Shown one piece after another: positions 8,085-16,476 of a DNA stretch of 40,476 nucleotides. The notes beneath the pieces are model-generated. The model worked only from the letters and a program-made list of their open reading frames with translations, was not told the origin of the DNA and did not search any database. The DNA lies in contig JAJFTD010000028.1 in the NCBI GenBank assembly GCA_021373255.1, forward strand, positions 1-40,476. Reading direction: 5' to 3'. Made by a program: the position numbers and the translations under genes. Each line of letters starts with the position of its first letter. The stretch's first letter is position 1. Origin of the DNA: a bacterium. Its GTDB lineage: Bacteria > Armatimonadota > UBA5829.

Positions 8085-8831
8085 GTGGAATGGAGGCGGG
8101 CATTGGAACAACGCAGATATGATGAGCCTTTCGCAAAGATTGCACCCGGCATTAACAGTAGAATAGCTCTGGAGATTTGGCAGGATTCCATAGTGAAGCT
8201 GTGGGATGTTGTAGATAATCTCACCCAGTTGCGCCCGGAGCATACGGAGTTCTATGGCGTAACGATATTCGGATCATCCCGCCTTACACGCATATCCAGG
8301 CATTACGATGAAGTCAGAACGTTAGCCAGAGAGCTTGCCGCAATGGGCTGCCGAATCATCACTGGGGGTGGCCCTGGGCTTATGCAGGCAGCAAACGAGG
8401 GCGCGCTCGATGCAAATCCCACTATGAGAGAAACCTCGATCGGCCTGAACATCCACCTGCCGCTTGAGCAGACCGCTAACACATTCGTTGGAAGAGCGTA
8501 TGAGCACAGGACGTTTTTCTCACGGCTGCAGCATTTTGTGCTTAGGTCCAATGCGTTTATTGCAGTTTCAGGTGGAATTGGGACTTTGCTGGAGATTATG
8601 ATGATCTGGCAATTGCTTCAAGTCGGCCACTTATACAAGACCCCGCTGATCCTAATAGGCCCGATGTGGAACGGTTTGCTTGATTGGGCGAGAACAAGCC
8701 TGATTGAAGGGGAAGAAGCCCTGGCAGACCCACTTGACCTGGAAATCCCCTGCTGCGTGGAGAAAGCTGAAGATGCAGTGGAGATTATTCGCCTGCACTA
8801 TTCCGAATGGCTTGCGCAAGGTGAATGGTAA
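8085..8831 (+). CDS. LOG family protein (Rossmann-fold nucleotide 5'-monophosphate phosphoribohydrolase type)
   Basis: A 248-residue protein of the lysine-decarboxylase-like/LOG superfamily. The N-terminal part has YGVTIFGSSR, then the nucleotide-site motif GGGPGLMQAANEGA (from residue 94). The second hallmark, normally PGGxGTxxE, reads SGGIGTLLE (162-170) here, so the first proline is serine while the catalytic Glu170 remains. Characterised members cleave nucleoside monophosphates to base and ribose 5-phosphate. The start is uncertain: GTG at 8085 has GGGAG about 10 nt upstream, while TTG at 8103 has GGAGG 6 nt upstream and would shorten the protein by six residues. It stands alone between a repeat-rich spacer and a small acidic gene. 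Confidence 0.85.
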   Translation: MEWRRALEQRRYDEPFAKIAPGINSRIALEIWQDSIVKLWDVVDNLTQLRPEHTEFYGVTIFGSSRLTRISRHYDEVRTLARELAAMGCRIITGGGPGLMQAANEGALDANPTMRETSIGLNIHLPLEQTANTFVGRAYEHRTFFSRLQHFVLRSNAFIAVSGGIGTLLEIMMIWQLLQVGHLYKTPLILIGPMWNGLLDWARTSLIEGEEALADPLDLEIPCCVEKAEDAVEIIRLHYSEWLAQGEW

Positions 8832-8866
8832 TTTGTACAAATACATAAAGCTAGAGGGTTGCTCAT

Positions 8867-9082
8867 ATGGAAAAACAACAAGACGATGATGAGATAGATA
8901 GGTTGATGGAATGGGCTGAAGAAGAAGATGCGGGCGAGGCTCATATTACCCATAAAGAAACCGATGAACCCTGCAAATCCGACATTGCCGACGACCGTGC
9001 AGGCCTGCCACGCGGGACAGTTGGCAACGACGAGGAGAACGCCACGGATGATATAGATGAGAATGAGGTCACAAAGTCATAA
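8867..9082 (+). CDS. Small acidic hypothetical protein
   Basis: A 71-residue, strongly acidic protein (Asp/Glu about a third of residues, with runs such as DDDEID and EEEDAGE) with no predicted membrane segment and no family I recognise. It follows the LOG gene by 35 nt and may be co-transcribed. The ribosome site is weak (AGAGGG about 10 nt upstream). The last codons and the stop overlap a dispersed 22-bp repeat (9067-9088), so the C-terminus may have been set by repeat insertion. It may be a disordered protein; real coding is likely but not certain. Confidence 0.5.
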   Translation: MEKQQDDDEIDRLMEWAEEEDAGEAHITHKETDEPCKSDIADDRAGLPRGTVGNDEENATDDIDENEVTKS

Positions 9083-9087
9083 GGTTA

Positions 9088-9116
9088 GGAAAAGATGCAA
9101 ACAGTGCATCTGTTCC
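9088..9116 (-). terminator. Hairpin between convergent genes
   Basis: AGATGCA (9093-9099) pairs with TGCATCT (9105-9111), extended by GGAA/TTCC beyond one mismatch. Read on the minus strand the stem is followed by a short T-run within its lower part (CTTTTCC), so it could end the transcript of the large beta-helix gene. Read on the plus strand there is no T-tract. Confidence 0.4.
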
Positions 9117-9175
9117 TATGTTACCCAGTCGGCAGGTTCGGGAGGCCAGTTTTCATTTTAGACAGTTTAGGCTAA

Positions 9176-12100
9176 CTAAAGCCCCAGAGTATAGTAAATC
9201 GCATTTATAAAGAGCTTCTCGCCGGTTGAAGTCAGGCCGTGGGCGCAGGGTTCGTAACCCCACAGCAGGCACCTGCTTTGTGAGCAGAGCAAGTAATAGC
9301 TGGCCGCCGGATCGGGTGGGGATGCGAGGCGGGTTACGCCCGTTACCGCGGTAGGCATGTAGACCAACACCCCGGATACATTTGAGCTGTATGGTGTTAT
9401 GCTGGAGCCGGTTATCTCGTTTGGAGTGTTAAAGATTGGGCTGTTTGATACCCTCGGCACAATTGTCGAAGATCCTGTTGTCGTGGAACTGTGCGACCAG
9501 CCGATACGCAGGTTGCGCGTTTCAAAGTAATGCGAACCGCCCGTGCCCATTCCCATCACAGGCAGGCCGGTATTAGTTATCTTAGCGGCTGCTCCGGTTG
9601 TTGAATAGGCAAGCGAGCCGCTTGAGATAAGAATCGCATCGTAAGAAGAAAAATCGGCCGATGCTATGGACGCGTCGGGTATGAGAGTTGTGTCTATGTT
9701 CTTCGACACGGCGAGGTCATGGATTTCCTGTGCTATTGTAGTATCGGAACCGTAGACGAGAGCGATTTTATAAAGCCTCTGCACATCGTCTGCGCTTCGT
9801 GGCAGCAGTGTTCGAACGGCGGTAGTGCCGTTCATCCACACACTGCTTATTCCGGTAACGGTTACCTGCTTGCCCACCAGCGGGGCGGAGCAGAGGCCGC
9901 CGGTGTCTATACGTATACCCAGAGTTCCCTCGGTGTCTACGATGTTGGAGCCGTCGTTAATATAGAAGATGTTACCCGACGCGCTCGTTACTGTTCCGCT
10001 AGTTTTAACAAGCAGGCCGACGTTGTTTACTCCCGTGGTTCCCACAATCCCCGGCGCATAGCCCGTCGCCGCGCCGCCTATTGATTTATTGGACATATAG
10101 AGCGGCTGCACGGTGGCTGAGCCGGTGCTGATAATTGTTGGCAATGTGATGCGGCGCTCGCCGCTTGCGCTGGAGAGAACTCCGCCGATAGTGACGCTCG
10201 ATGCCGTAGGAGCTGCGCCAACTACGTGGATTCCCGCTGCGCGGTTTGTGTCTTCGATATAAGAATCTGATCCAAATACTGCAGTGACGGGTTTATCGGA
10301 TAGATAGACACTTCGACCATTAGGCAGGCTTTTCGTGCCACCAACGGTAGTGACCTGGCCGCCGGTGAAGTTTGCGCCGGTGGCGTTGGTTATCAGATTA
10401 GCGTATGTTAAATATCCAGGCGTAAATACCCATCCACTGCGCTCTGGAAATACGCTGCCGGACCAGTAGTAGGGCACGGTGAGTGTGAAGTTGCCATACT
10501 CATTGGTGGTCGCAGAAAAACTTCCGGGTTTGGTATAAATCGTTGTTCTGTATAGATTGGATCCGGCGAAATTGCCGACGTGGCCGAAGATAGTGACGGG
10601 CGACATTTCGGTGATGGAAAGATTGTAGGTGCCTGCAGTCGCGCCCTCGTTTACAACGATAATGCCGTAGGTTCCGGCTTGTGTTGTAACCGCATACAGC
10701 ATCTCATCAGTTCCGGCTGACCCAGAAGCAGACGACCAGTCGGCGGTTGATCTACTGCCATTTTTCTTTGATGGTTTAAAGACAAATAGAGAAAGATCAG
10801 GTGTGCCCGAGGTGACATGGACTGTAATGCGGTATGAGGTGTCTGCAGCGAGGCTGGCTTGGTATACATCCACCACTTCGCTTGCGCTCATCGATCCGCT
10901 TTCGGGAATGCCAGATGAAATGCTTTTCGCGCTCCAATCGGCCTCAATTGAGTAGCTGCCCGTTGAGCCCGTACTAACCTGTGCGTAATGGGTGGCGGCG
11001 CCGTAGCTGGTACCGTTAGCAACGATGAAGTCCCGCAAAGTTCCGGTTGAAGCTGAGGTCGCATACGCAGGATTCATCCATACATCTGTATCGGCGGATA
11101 TATCATGATTATCACTTGGTGCGATTCCCACAGCCGCCCATCTGTTTGCCAGCACCTGGAACCAGTAATTGCCGGGTACGGCTGTTTTTGAGATAGGCGT
11201 GTCATCCGAAAGACCAGTCATCACCATATAATATTCGTATCCGCCCATGTCAGGGATCGGCCCGATAACGCGAGGGTTGCCGTCTGCATCTACCGCCTGC
11301 AATCCCACCGCACCGGGGTAGCCCGCATTTACACAGGGTGATCCGCTTGCAAGCCGGTAGTTTGGCGACTGGTAGTTGTTGTTCACAAAAACAGGGTCCA
11401 CGCTGATATCGTGCGAGCCTACAGTTACGAAGGAATAGCCATTGTCGATTTCGCAGATAGAGTCATTGTAGTCCATCACAACATTGGCGATGTTTCCCTT
11501 GTTGTAGACATTCCATCCGTAGCTTTCACATCCACGATTGTCATAGAGAATGTTGCCATAGCAGGTTGCGCTGGAGCCGGCATCAAAGCACATTGCTCCG
11601 CCGCCTCTTCCCCCGATGTTCCAGCACATTGTGTTGTGATTAATAACCGCTTGCGAATCATTGCAGTAAATGGCCCCGCCCTGCTGCCCGTAGAAACGCG
11701 CTTCCCAACGCCCATCGAATGCGTCGTTGCTATACATTACGTTGCCGGTGATTGTTACGTTGGAATAACCGCAGTATACCGCTCCGCCATTGCGGTTGGC
11801 AGAATTGTTCCAAATAGTATTGTTTGCTATTAGGATTGGTGTGGCGGTATTGCAGTAATTGAGGTATATGGCGGCGCCGACGGCATAGTCATCGCTTGTA
11901 CACGTCGTATCGCACCACGCGGTGTTACCGCTAAATGTATTGTTAATAATTGTGGGGTGGGCGCGAGTGGCGCTGATTCCTCCTCCACAGTGCGCGTCGC
12001 ACGCGGCAATCTCGTTTTTTGTGATAAGGGGTGTTGCATCGTCTTGGATAACTATTCCAGCGCCGTAACTTGCTTTGCAATAGGCGATGCTGCAGTTTGT

Positions 12101-12562
12101 GATGACTGGAGCCGCCCCTGTGCCAACAGTTATGCCGCCGTTATTGCAGGTCTGAATGGCAAATCCATCTACACGCGTTGCTGATGTGGCTGAGTTGGGA
12201 ATTGTTACCAGGCGGTTGTTGTCGTGAGTGCCATATATGGTTGATCGATAGGCTGTTAAGGGCATCCTGGGAAATGTAGGCCGCTGGCTGAGAGATGTTT
12301 CGGTTCCCATAAAACCGCCGTAAAGGGCCACTCCGGAAGGGACAGTTATCGCTTGGGTGTACCCTCCCTCTTGAACCCAGACCTCATCGCCCGCTGTTGC
12401 AACCGCAAGCGCATCTGCGAGATATCTATATGCCGTATCCCAACTATCGCCGGGTCCGGTTATCGTACCAGCATTCTTAACATGGATGGTTTTCGCCAAA
12501 GCCGCTTGCCCAATACATAAAACACAGGCTGCTATTATAGTAATTTTGAGAATGTTTTTCAC
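9176..12562 (-). CDS. Large secreted right-handed beta-helix protein with C-terminal carbohydrate/adhesion domains
   Basis: A 1128-residue exported protein. GTG start with GGAGG 10 nt upstream, then a signal peptide (cleavage near ALA-K, residue 23). Residues about 25-120 form the DUF1565-like opening strand motif; about 120-400 are parallel beta-helix rungs (repeated N-x-I/F-x-x-N-x-A and GGAIYC units) ending in DMGGYEYY, a typical closing motif. About 490-610 resembles a bacterial pre-peptidase C-terminal (PPC) beta-sandwich, then a carboxypeptidase-regulatory-like strand region. About 720-910 is a two-part OB-like domain (YIED...GIHV and NNVGLLV...DGS) also seen in the two tandem proteins downstream. 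The last ~200 residues (IALVYGSDTTI onward) look like a glutamine-amidotransferase-like flavodoxin fold without an evident catalytic Cys triad. A role in surface polysaccharide binding or cleavage is inferred. Confidence 0.8.
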   Translation of the reverse strand: MKNILKITIIAACVLCIGQAALAKTIHVKNAGTITGPGDSWDTAYRYLADALAVATAGDEVWVQEGGYTQAITVPSGVALYGGFMGTETSLSQRPTFPRMPLTAYRSTIYGTHDNNRLVTIPNSATSATRVDGFAIQTCNNGGITVGTGAAPVITNCSIAYCKASYGAGIVIQDDATPLITKNEIAACDAHCGGGISATRAHPTIINNTFSGNTAWCDTTCTSDDYAVGAAIYLNYCNTATPILIANNTIWNNSANRNGGAVYCGYSNVTITGNVMYSNDAFDGRWEARFYGQQGGAIYCNDSQAVINHNTMCWNIGGRGGGAMCFDAGSSATCYGNILYDNRGCESYGWNVYNKGNIANVVMDYNDSICEIDNGYSFVTVGSHDISVDPVFVNNNYQSPNYRLASGSPCVNAGYPGAVGLQAVDADGNPRVIGPIPDMGGYEYYMVMTGLSDDTPISKTAVPGNYWFQVLANRWAAVGIAPSDNHDISADTDVWMNPAYATSASTGTLRDFIVANGTSYGAATHYAQVSTGSTGSYSIEADWSAKSISSGIPESGSMSASEVVDVYQASLAADTSYRITVHVTSGTPDLSLFVFKPSKKNGSRSTADWSSASGSAGTDEMLYAVTTQAGTYGIIVVNEGATAGTYNLSITEMSPVTIFGHVGNFAGSNLYRTTIYTKPGSFSATTNEYGNFTLTVPYYWSGSVFPERSGWVFTPGYLTYANLITNATGANFTGGQVTTVGGTKSLPNGRSVYLSDKPVTAVFGSDSYIEDTNRAAGIHVVGAAPTASSVTIGGVLSSASGERRITLPTIISTGSATVQPLYMSNKSIGGAATGYAPGIVGTTGVNNVGLLVKTSGTVTSASGNIFYINDGSNIVDTEGTLGIRIDTGGLCSAPLVGKQVTVTGISSVWMNGTTAVRTLLPRSADDVQRLYKIALVYGSDTTIAQEIHDLAVSKNIDTTLIPDASIASADFSSYDAILISSGSLAYSTTGAAAKITNTGLPVMGMGTGGSHYFETRNLRIGWSHSSTTTGSSTIVPRVSNSPIFNTPNEITGSSITPYSSNVSGVLVYMPTAVTGVTRLASPPDPAASYYLLCSQSRCLLWGYEPCAHGLTSTGEKLFINAIYYTLGL

Positions 12563-12642
12563 TTGGCTGTGGCCTCCGACCGAGATGTTGACCGTGTGTT
12601 AGATAATTGACATAATGTTTGCCTGCTAAGGCTCTACTTTGT

Positions 12643-12671
12643 AGTATATCCGATTATCATCAGGTATGCAA
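12643..12671 (-). promoter_or_regulatory. Candidate promoter of the beta-helix gene
   Basis: On the minus strand TTGCAT (12671-12666), a 17-nt spacer and TATACT (12648-12643) form a sigma-70-like promoter about 80 nt before the GTG start. The -35 matches only three of six positions; the -10 matches five of six. Confidence 0.4.
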
Positions 12672-12822
12672 TGGCATCTATTGCGGAGTTTACACTGTTT
12701 ATACTTTATTCTCATATCGCATACATATATTGAATCGGAGGATTTTTGAAATATCCAAGTGGCCCTAAAACTGATGCCGGGCGTTCTTGATTTCATGGAA
12801 ACTGTGTTCACGCCACACACCC

Positions 12823-12838
12823 TGTGCTCATGAGCACA
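12823..12838. promoter_or_regulatory. 16-bp perfect palindrome, candidate operator
   Basis: TGTGCTCATGAGCACA is a perfect 16-bp palindrome. It lies in the divergent region between the beta-helix gene and the lytic transglycosylase, 28 nt upstream of the latter's extended -10 box, which suits a homodimeric regulator site. No regulator is identified. Confidence 0.45.
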
Positions 12839-12863
12839 ATTGGTCAGCAATACGGGCTAGCTG

Positions 12864-12872
12864 TGGTATACT
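12864..12872 (+). promoter_or_regulatory. Extended -10 promoter of lytic transglycosylase gene
   Basis: TGGTATACT is an extended -10 element (TG-N-TATACT). No good -35 exists at 17 nt, which an extended -10 can tolerate. The transcript would begin near 12879, about 36 nt before the GTG start. Confidence 0.5.
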
Positions 12873-12914
12873 ATTATTAATATAGAGACGTTGAACTTAT
12901 CGGGAGAATCTGAC

Positions 12915-13922
12915 GTGAGAGTCCGCTGGTATATAGCATTTTTGCTGATCATAGCCACCTCTTCGGCGGCATCGGCGTCAGCGCCCGTGAATATTAAACA
13001 ATACCTCGCTCTTCGTAAGAAGGTCCTCAGCCCCGCCACACTGTCCACCATAAAGTCCGATGCATCCGCTTATGTGGGCAAAACTGTCGAGATAAGAGGC
13101 ACAGTATCCGGATTCTCACGGAATGGAGAGGGTGGAAGCATAATACTCACCACAAGTGAGGGCTCGTTCCTGATCAACACCGATTCACTCCCAAGCGAAA
13201 ATCCCGGAATGGACCTTGCCTGCCTGGTAAAAGTGGGACAGACCAGCGTGGGAGCACCGTCGGAGCTGACACTGGTCGCCTGCACCTACGATGTTGACCT
13301 CAAACGGCTTGAAGAGTCGGCAAAGAAAGCTGCCCAGGCAAAAGCACAGGCAGCGAAACCTAAAACCGCACCACAGGTGCAGAAACGCCCCACCGAACCC
13401 GCCAGCCGGCATAAGGTGCAGCAGATGACTGTAGATGAGTTCATCCGCGCCTACAAGAACGCGATCAAGGGATTTAACCGCAAGCTCACAGACTCACAAG
13501 CTGACACAATCGCACGCAGTGTATTGGGGTTCAGTTCGAAATATAAAGTAGACCCAAGGCTGGTGTGCGCAGTGATACTGGCTGAGTCGCACTTCAGGAT
13601 AAACGCTACATCCAGTTGCGGCGCCCAGGGGTTAGGGCAATTAATGCCCGCCACCGCCGCTGGGATGGGTGTGGACAACGCATACGACCCCGTGGCCAAT
13701 GTCTATGGCTCAGTCCGCTATATCAGGGGTATGTTGGACAGGATGAGCGGCAACAAGAAGTGGACCGAGTTGACCTGGTCTGACCTCGCTCTGGCAATCG
13801 CCGCCTACAACGCCGGTCCGGGAGCAGTGAAGAAGCACGGCGGTATCCCGCCCTATAAAGAAACTCAGAGCTATGTAAAAAGGGTTGTTTCAATCTATAA
13901 GAAACTTTGTGGGGTGAAATAA
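12915..13922 (+). CDS. Secreted lytic transglycosylase, SLT domain
   Basis: A 335-residue exported peptidoglycan-cleaving enzyme. The signal peptide covers about residues 1-24. A central small beta domain (about 40-135) resembles an OB-type fold of unknown use, followed by an Ala/Lys/Gln linker. The C-terminal SLT (Slt70-type) domain starts near residue 200: catalytic Glu224 in ILAESHF, then GAQGLGQLMPATA, and AIAAYNAGPGAV. It cleaves the MurNAc-GlcNAc bond with 1,6-anhydro product formation. GTG at 12915 is chosen because GGGAG (12902-12906) is 8 nt upstream and the signal peptide follows at once; an in-frame TTG at 12891 would add eight non-signal residues. Confidence 0.88.
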   Translation: MRVRWYIAFLLIIATSSAASASAPVNIKQYLALRKKVLSPATLSTIKSDASAYVGKTVEIRGTVSGFSRNGEGGSIILTTSEGSFLINTDSLPSENPGMDLACLVKVGQTSVGAPSELTLVACTYDVDLKRLEESAKKAAQAKAQAAKPKTAPQVQKRPTEPASRHKVQQMTVDEFIRAYKNAIKGFNRKLTDSQADTIARSVLGFSSKYKVDPRLVCAVILAESHFRINATSSCGAQGLGQLMPATAAGMGVDNAYDPVANVYGSVRYIRGMLDRMSGNKKWTELTWSDLALAIAAYNAGPGAVKKHGGIPPYKETQSYVKRVVSIYKKLCGVK

Positions 13923-13924
13923 GT

Positions 13925-14332
13925 TTGGGTGGAGCTGTTCATGCATTGATCGGCGCAGCAATCGGCTCACTGGTCAAAAATAAACCGGCTGCATTTGCGG
14001 TTGGAATCGCATCACACGCCGTAGCAGATTCCATCCCTCACAAAGACCTCAAACCCGCATTAGAAGCACCTCTGTTAGTAGCAGCCCTTGCAGCCATAGG
14101 AGCATGGAAAGGCACGGATTCCCCAGAGTTTTGGGGCGCGCTGGGAGGCGTAGCCCCGGACTGTGAACACGCGCTGGAAATCTCCGGCCTGATCACCCCC
14201 AAGCAGAAAATATTTCCCACGCACATCAACGACGGCAAGTACCACGGGCGCGAAAACAACGAGCGAGTGAGCCAGTATCTTCTGGCGGCCGCAGCGGCGG
14301 TGGTGGTGGCACTTGCTGGGGATGGGGGTTAG
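13925..14332 (+). CDS. Small His/Asp-rich membrane protein, possibly DUF457/YdjM-like
   Basis: A 135-residue protein beginning at TTG 13925, 2 nt after the transglycosylase stop, with GGGGTGAAA just upstream, so it is probably coupled. It shows HALIGAAIGSL at the N-terminus, ASHAVADSIPHKD, GGVAPDCEHALEI, then KIFPTHINDGKYHGRE, and a C-terminal hydrophobic Ala/Val stretch. The pattern of His and Asp residues at the edges of short membrane segments resembles DUF457/YdjM-type putative metal-dependent membrane hydrolases. The match is from pattern only and the function is unknown. Confidence 0.55.
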   Translation: MGGAVHALIGAAIGSLVKNKPAAFAVGIASHAVADSIPHKDLKPALEAPLLVAALAAIGAWKGTDSPEFWGALGGVAPDCEHALEISGLITPKQKIFPTHINDGKYHGRENNERVSQYLLAAAAAVVVALAGDGG

Positions 14333-14510
14333 GGGATGGGGATTAGAGGCTGTAGCCGATAGGTTTGTTCTTTTTGGTGTCGGGTGCCCGAACTTATGTT
14401 ATTCTGAAGCCGCCGAACGTACATGCGAACGGAATCAGCCACGCAAAACGCATCAACGCGTAACGTAATCTGTTAATAAACGGCAATTCCACAAGTTTGC
14501 ATGCTTCTAG

Positions 14511-14516
14511 TATAAT
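14511..14516 (+). promoter_or_regulatory. TATAAT -10 box upstream of 14581
   Basis: A perfect TATAAT (14511-14516), preceded by TAG, lies 65 nt upstream of the secreted-protein gene. The -35 region is weak. It probably drives this gene and the nicotinate phosphoribosyltransferase. Confidence 0.4.
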
Positions 14517-14580
14517 GTGGGCAATGAAAAAGGGACAATTGCTGTGGTTCCGACCGTATATATAACAGAGGTGACAGCGA

Positions 14581-15132
14581 ATGAAATTGCGATTGGTAGT
14601 GATTCTTCTTGCAATATTTACACTGAGCTTAGCGGCTTCCGCGCAGGACAAGCCTGCGCTTGACCTCAAGGTCTACCCTGGCGGGGAATCGTCCATGGAG
14701 ATCAACATGGGCAATGAGGACATTCTGCCGATGCTCAAGGCGATGCTCCCCATGCTCTCGGGCAAGATGGGCGCGGTATTGGACAAGCTCGACCCCAACG
14801 ACCTCGCAGCCATACTCAAGGATGTCACGCAGATCGAGATGATACAGGTCGACATCAGCAAGTCTGGAGTAGCCGAAAAGGATGTGGCGGACTTCTATGG
14901 CAAGAACATACCCGCAGGTCAATGGAACAGGGTGTTCTGGCAGGCTGCACCTACGGGCACCGTGGCCGTATACTCACAGGCCGGAGCCGAGGCGCTATAC
15001 GGGTTTAGAGTGCGTACGATAAAGAACGGCGAGCAGACCGTCAAGCGGGCGGAAGTAGCAAAAATTCAGGGCAAGATAGACTACGTGAAGTTGATTCAGT
15101 TAGCGGGTAAACTGGGGCTGGACAAAAAGTAA
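14581..15132 (+). CDS. Secreted protein of unknown function (DUF4252-like?)
   Basis: A 183-residue protein with a clear signal peptide (residues 1-21, cleavage after ASA). The mature protein is mixed alpha/beta: a Met-rich helical segment (ILPMLKAMLPMLSGKMGAVL), then strands IEMIQVDIS and TVAVYSQAG. The layout, with two related alpha/beta halves and a Leu-rich helix, is reminiscent of DUF4252 proteins, but this is uncertain. AGAGGTGA precedes the ATG. It is 42 nt upstream of the nicotinate phosphoribosyltransferase and probably co-transcribed, though no functional link is evident. Confidence 0.65.
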   Translation: MKLRLVVILLAIFTLSLAASAQDKPALDLKVYPGGESSMEINMGNEDILPMLKAMLPMLSGKMGAVLDKLDPNDLAAILKDVTQIEMIQVDISKSGVAEKDVADFYGKNIPAGQWNRVFWQAAPTGTVAVYSQAGAEALYGFRVRTIKNGEQTVKRAEVAKIQGKIDYVKLIQLAGKLGLDKK

Positions 15133-15174
15133 CCCGCGTCCGGCCATTTCCCGGTGCGCGAGGCGGAGGTAACG

Positions 15175-16335
15175 ATGCGAATCGCGACCTGGGAAGATAT
15201 CAAAGCCGGCAGGGTAACCGATATATACTTCCAGCGTACTGCGGAAATACTGCAGGCGCTGGAAGTGCATAAAACAGTCACGGCTGATGTGACCGTATCC
15301 GCGCTCCCGGATGGCTACGATTGGGCGATCCTGACGGGTGTGAACGATGTGCTCTCCCTGATGGAAGGGCTGAACGTGGATGTGGATATACTGCCGGAGG
15401 GCACGTTCTTCCGCCGCGGCGATCCCGTGCTTGAGATTACCGGCGATTATCTCGACTTTGCCGTCCACGAGACAGCTATCCTCGGGTTTCTGTGCCAGCA
15501 AAGTGGAATAGCAACAAAAGCTGCGCGCTGCAGAAAGGCCGCTGGAGACCGTGCGGTAATCAGTTTTGGCGCTCGCAGGATGCACCCCACCCTCTCTCCA
15601 GTGATCGACCGCAACGCTTATATCGGCGGATGTGATGGCGTATCAACGATCCTCGCTGCTGAAATAATGGGCATTATACCATCAGGTACCATGCCCCACG
15701 CTCTTATTTTAATATTAGGGAGCATTGCCGAGGCAACCAAGCTATTCGACCGGATCATCGACCCGAGGTTCCCCAGGGTGGCGCTGGTGGATACACTCTG
15801 CGACGAGAAGTTCGAATCCATCCAGGCCGCTGAAGCTATCGGCGACAGGCTGTGGGGAGTGAGGCTGGACACCCCCGGCTCGCGCAGGGGAGATATGGCA
15901 AGAATCTTGGAAGAAGTCCGCTGGGAACTCGACATACGGGGGTTCCAGCACGTGAAGCTGATCGTAAGCGGCGGTGTGGACGAAAAGGAAATACTGGAGC
16001 TAAATGCCCACGCCGATGGCTACGGAGTCGGCACCGCCATCTCCAATGCGACTACAATCAACTTTGCGCTGGATATTGTAGATATCGAAGGGCAGCCGTT
16101 CACCAAGCGTGGAAAACGCTCCGGTCGCAAACAAATACTCAGATGCGAGTCCTGCTTTGAAAGCACAGTCGTTCCCAGGTCTTACCCGGAAGCACTGTTG
16201 GATTGTCCGTGCGGGGGCAAGCGGATTGAGCTGCTCAAACCCGGCACCAGAGGTGGGAAGATTGTAATGGAGGTTGATACGGACAGCGAAATTCGGAGTT
16301 TCGTGCTGAGGCAGTTGGAACAGGTAACGTTGTAG
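15175..16335 (+). CDS. pncB: Nicotinate phosphoribosyltransferase, archaeal/thermophile-type with zinc ribbon
   Basis: A 386-residue type II phosphoribosyltransferase of NAD salvage, converting nicotinate and PRPP to nicotinate mononucleotide. Recognisable parts are the N-terminal TDIYFQRT with the tyrosine at the substrate edge, HETAILGFLCQQSGIATKA, SFGARRMHP, GTMPHALIL, the barrel strand VRLDTPGSRRGD, and the phosphate loop GVGTAIS. The C-terminus has four cysteines, C324, C327, C344 and C346, in a CxxC...CxC zinc-knuckle arrangement known from the archaeal-type branch such as the Thermoplasma enzyme. ATG 15175 is preferred with GGAGGT just upstream; GTG at 15154 is possible. The short length separates it from the longer E. 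coli PncB form. Confidence 0.88.
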   Translation: MRIATWEDIKAGRVTDIYFQRTAEILQALEVHKTVTADVTVSALPDGYDWAILTGVNDVLSLMEGLNVDVDILPEGTFFRRGDPVLEITGDYLDFAVHETAILGFLCQQSGIATKAARCRKAAGDRAVISFGARRMHPTLSPVIDRNAYIGGCDGVSTILAAEIMGIIPSGTMPHALILILGSIAEATKLFDRIIDPRFPRVALVDTLCDEKFESIQAAEAIGDRLWGVRLDTPGSRRGDMARILEEVRWELDIRGFQHVKLIVSGGVDEKEILELNAHADGYGVGTAISNATTINFALDIVDIEGQPFTKRGKRSGRKQILRCESCFESTVVPRSYPEALLDCPCGGKRIELLKPGTRGGKIVMEVDTDSEIRSFVLRQLEQVTL

Positions 16336-16362
16336 TCTAAACTCAAATCCGACACCTCCGTA

Positions 16363-16392
16363 TTTACACTCCGGCTGGTAATATGCTATGCT
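16363..16392 (+). promoter_or_regulatory. Candidate promoter of aspartate kinase
   Basis: TTTACA (16363-16368), an 18-nt spacer and TATGCT (16387-16392) lie about 85 nt before the start codon. The leader is too short for a lysine riboswitch. Confidence 0.4.
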
Positions 16393-16476
16393 AGACCCGT
16401 TTGTAACTGAAGCTGCGATAGTGGGGTTCTACGGGACCTTCGAGATACGCTGCGAGATAGGAGGCTGTAAGGCGTC

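Noticed and set aside
16393-16476. Lysine riboswitch before aspartate kinase
   Set aside because: The leader after the candidate promoter is only about 80 nt, too short for the lysine aptamer, and no aptamer core was seen.
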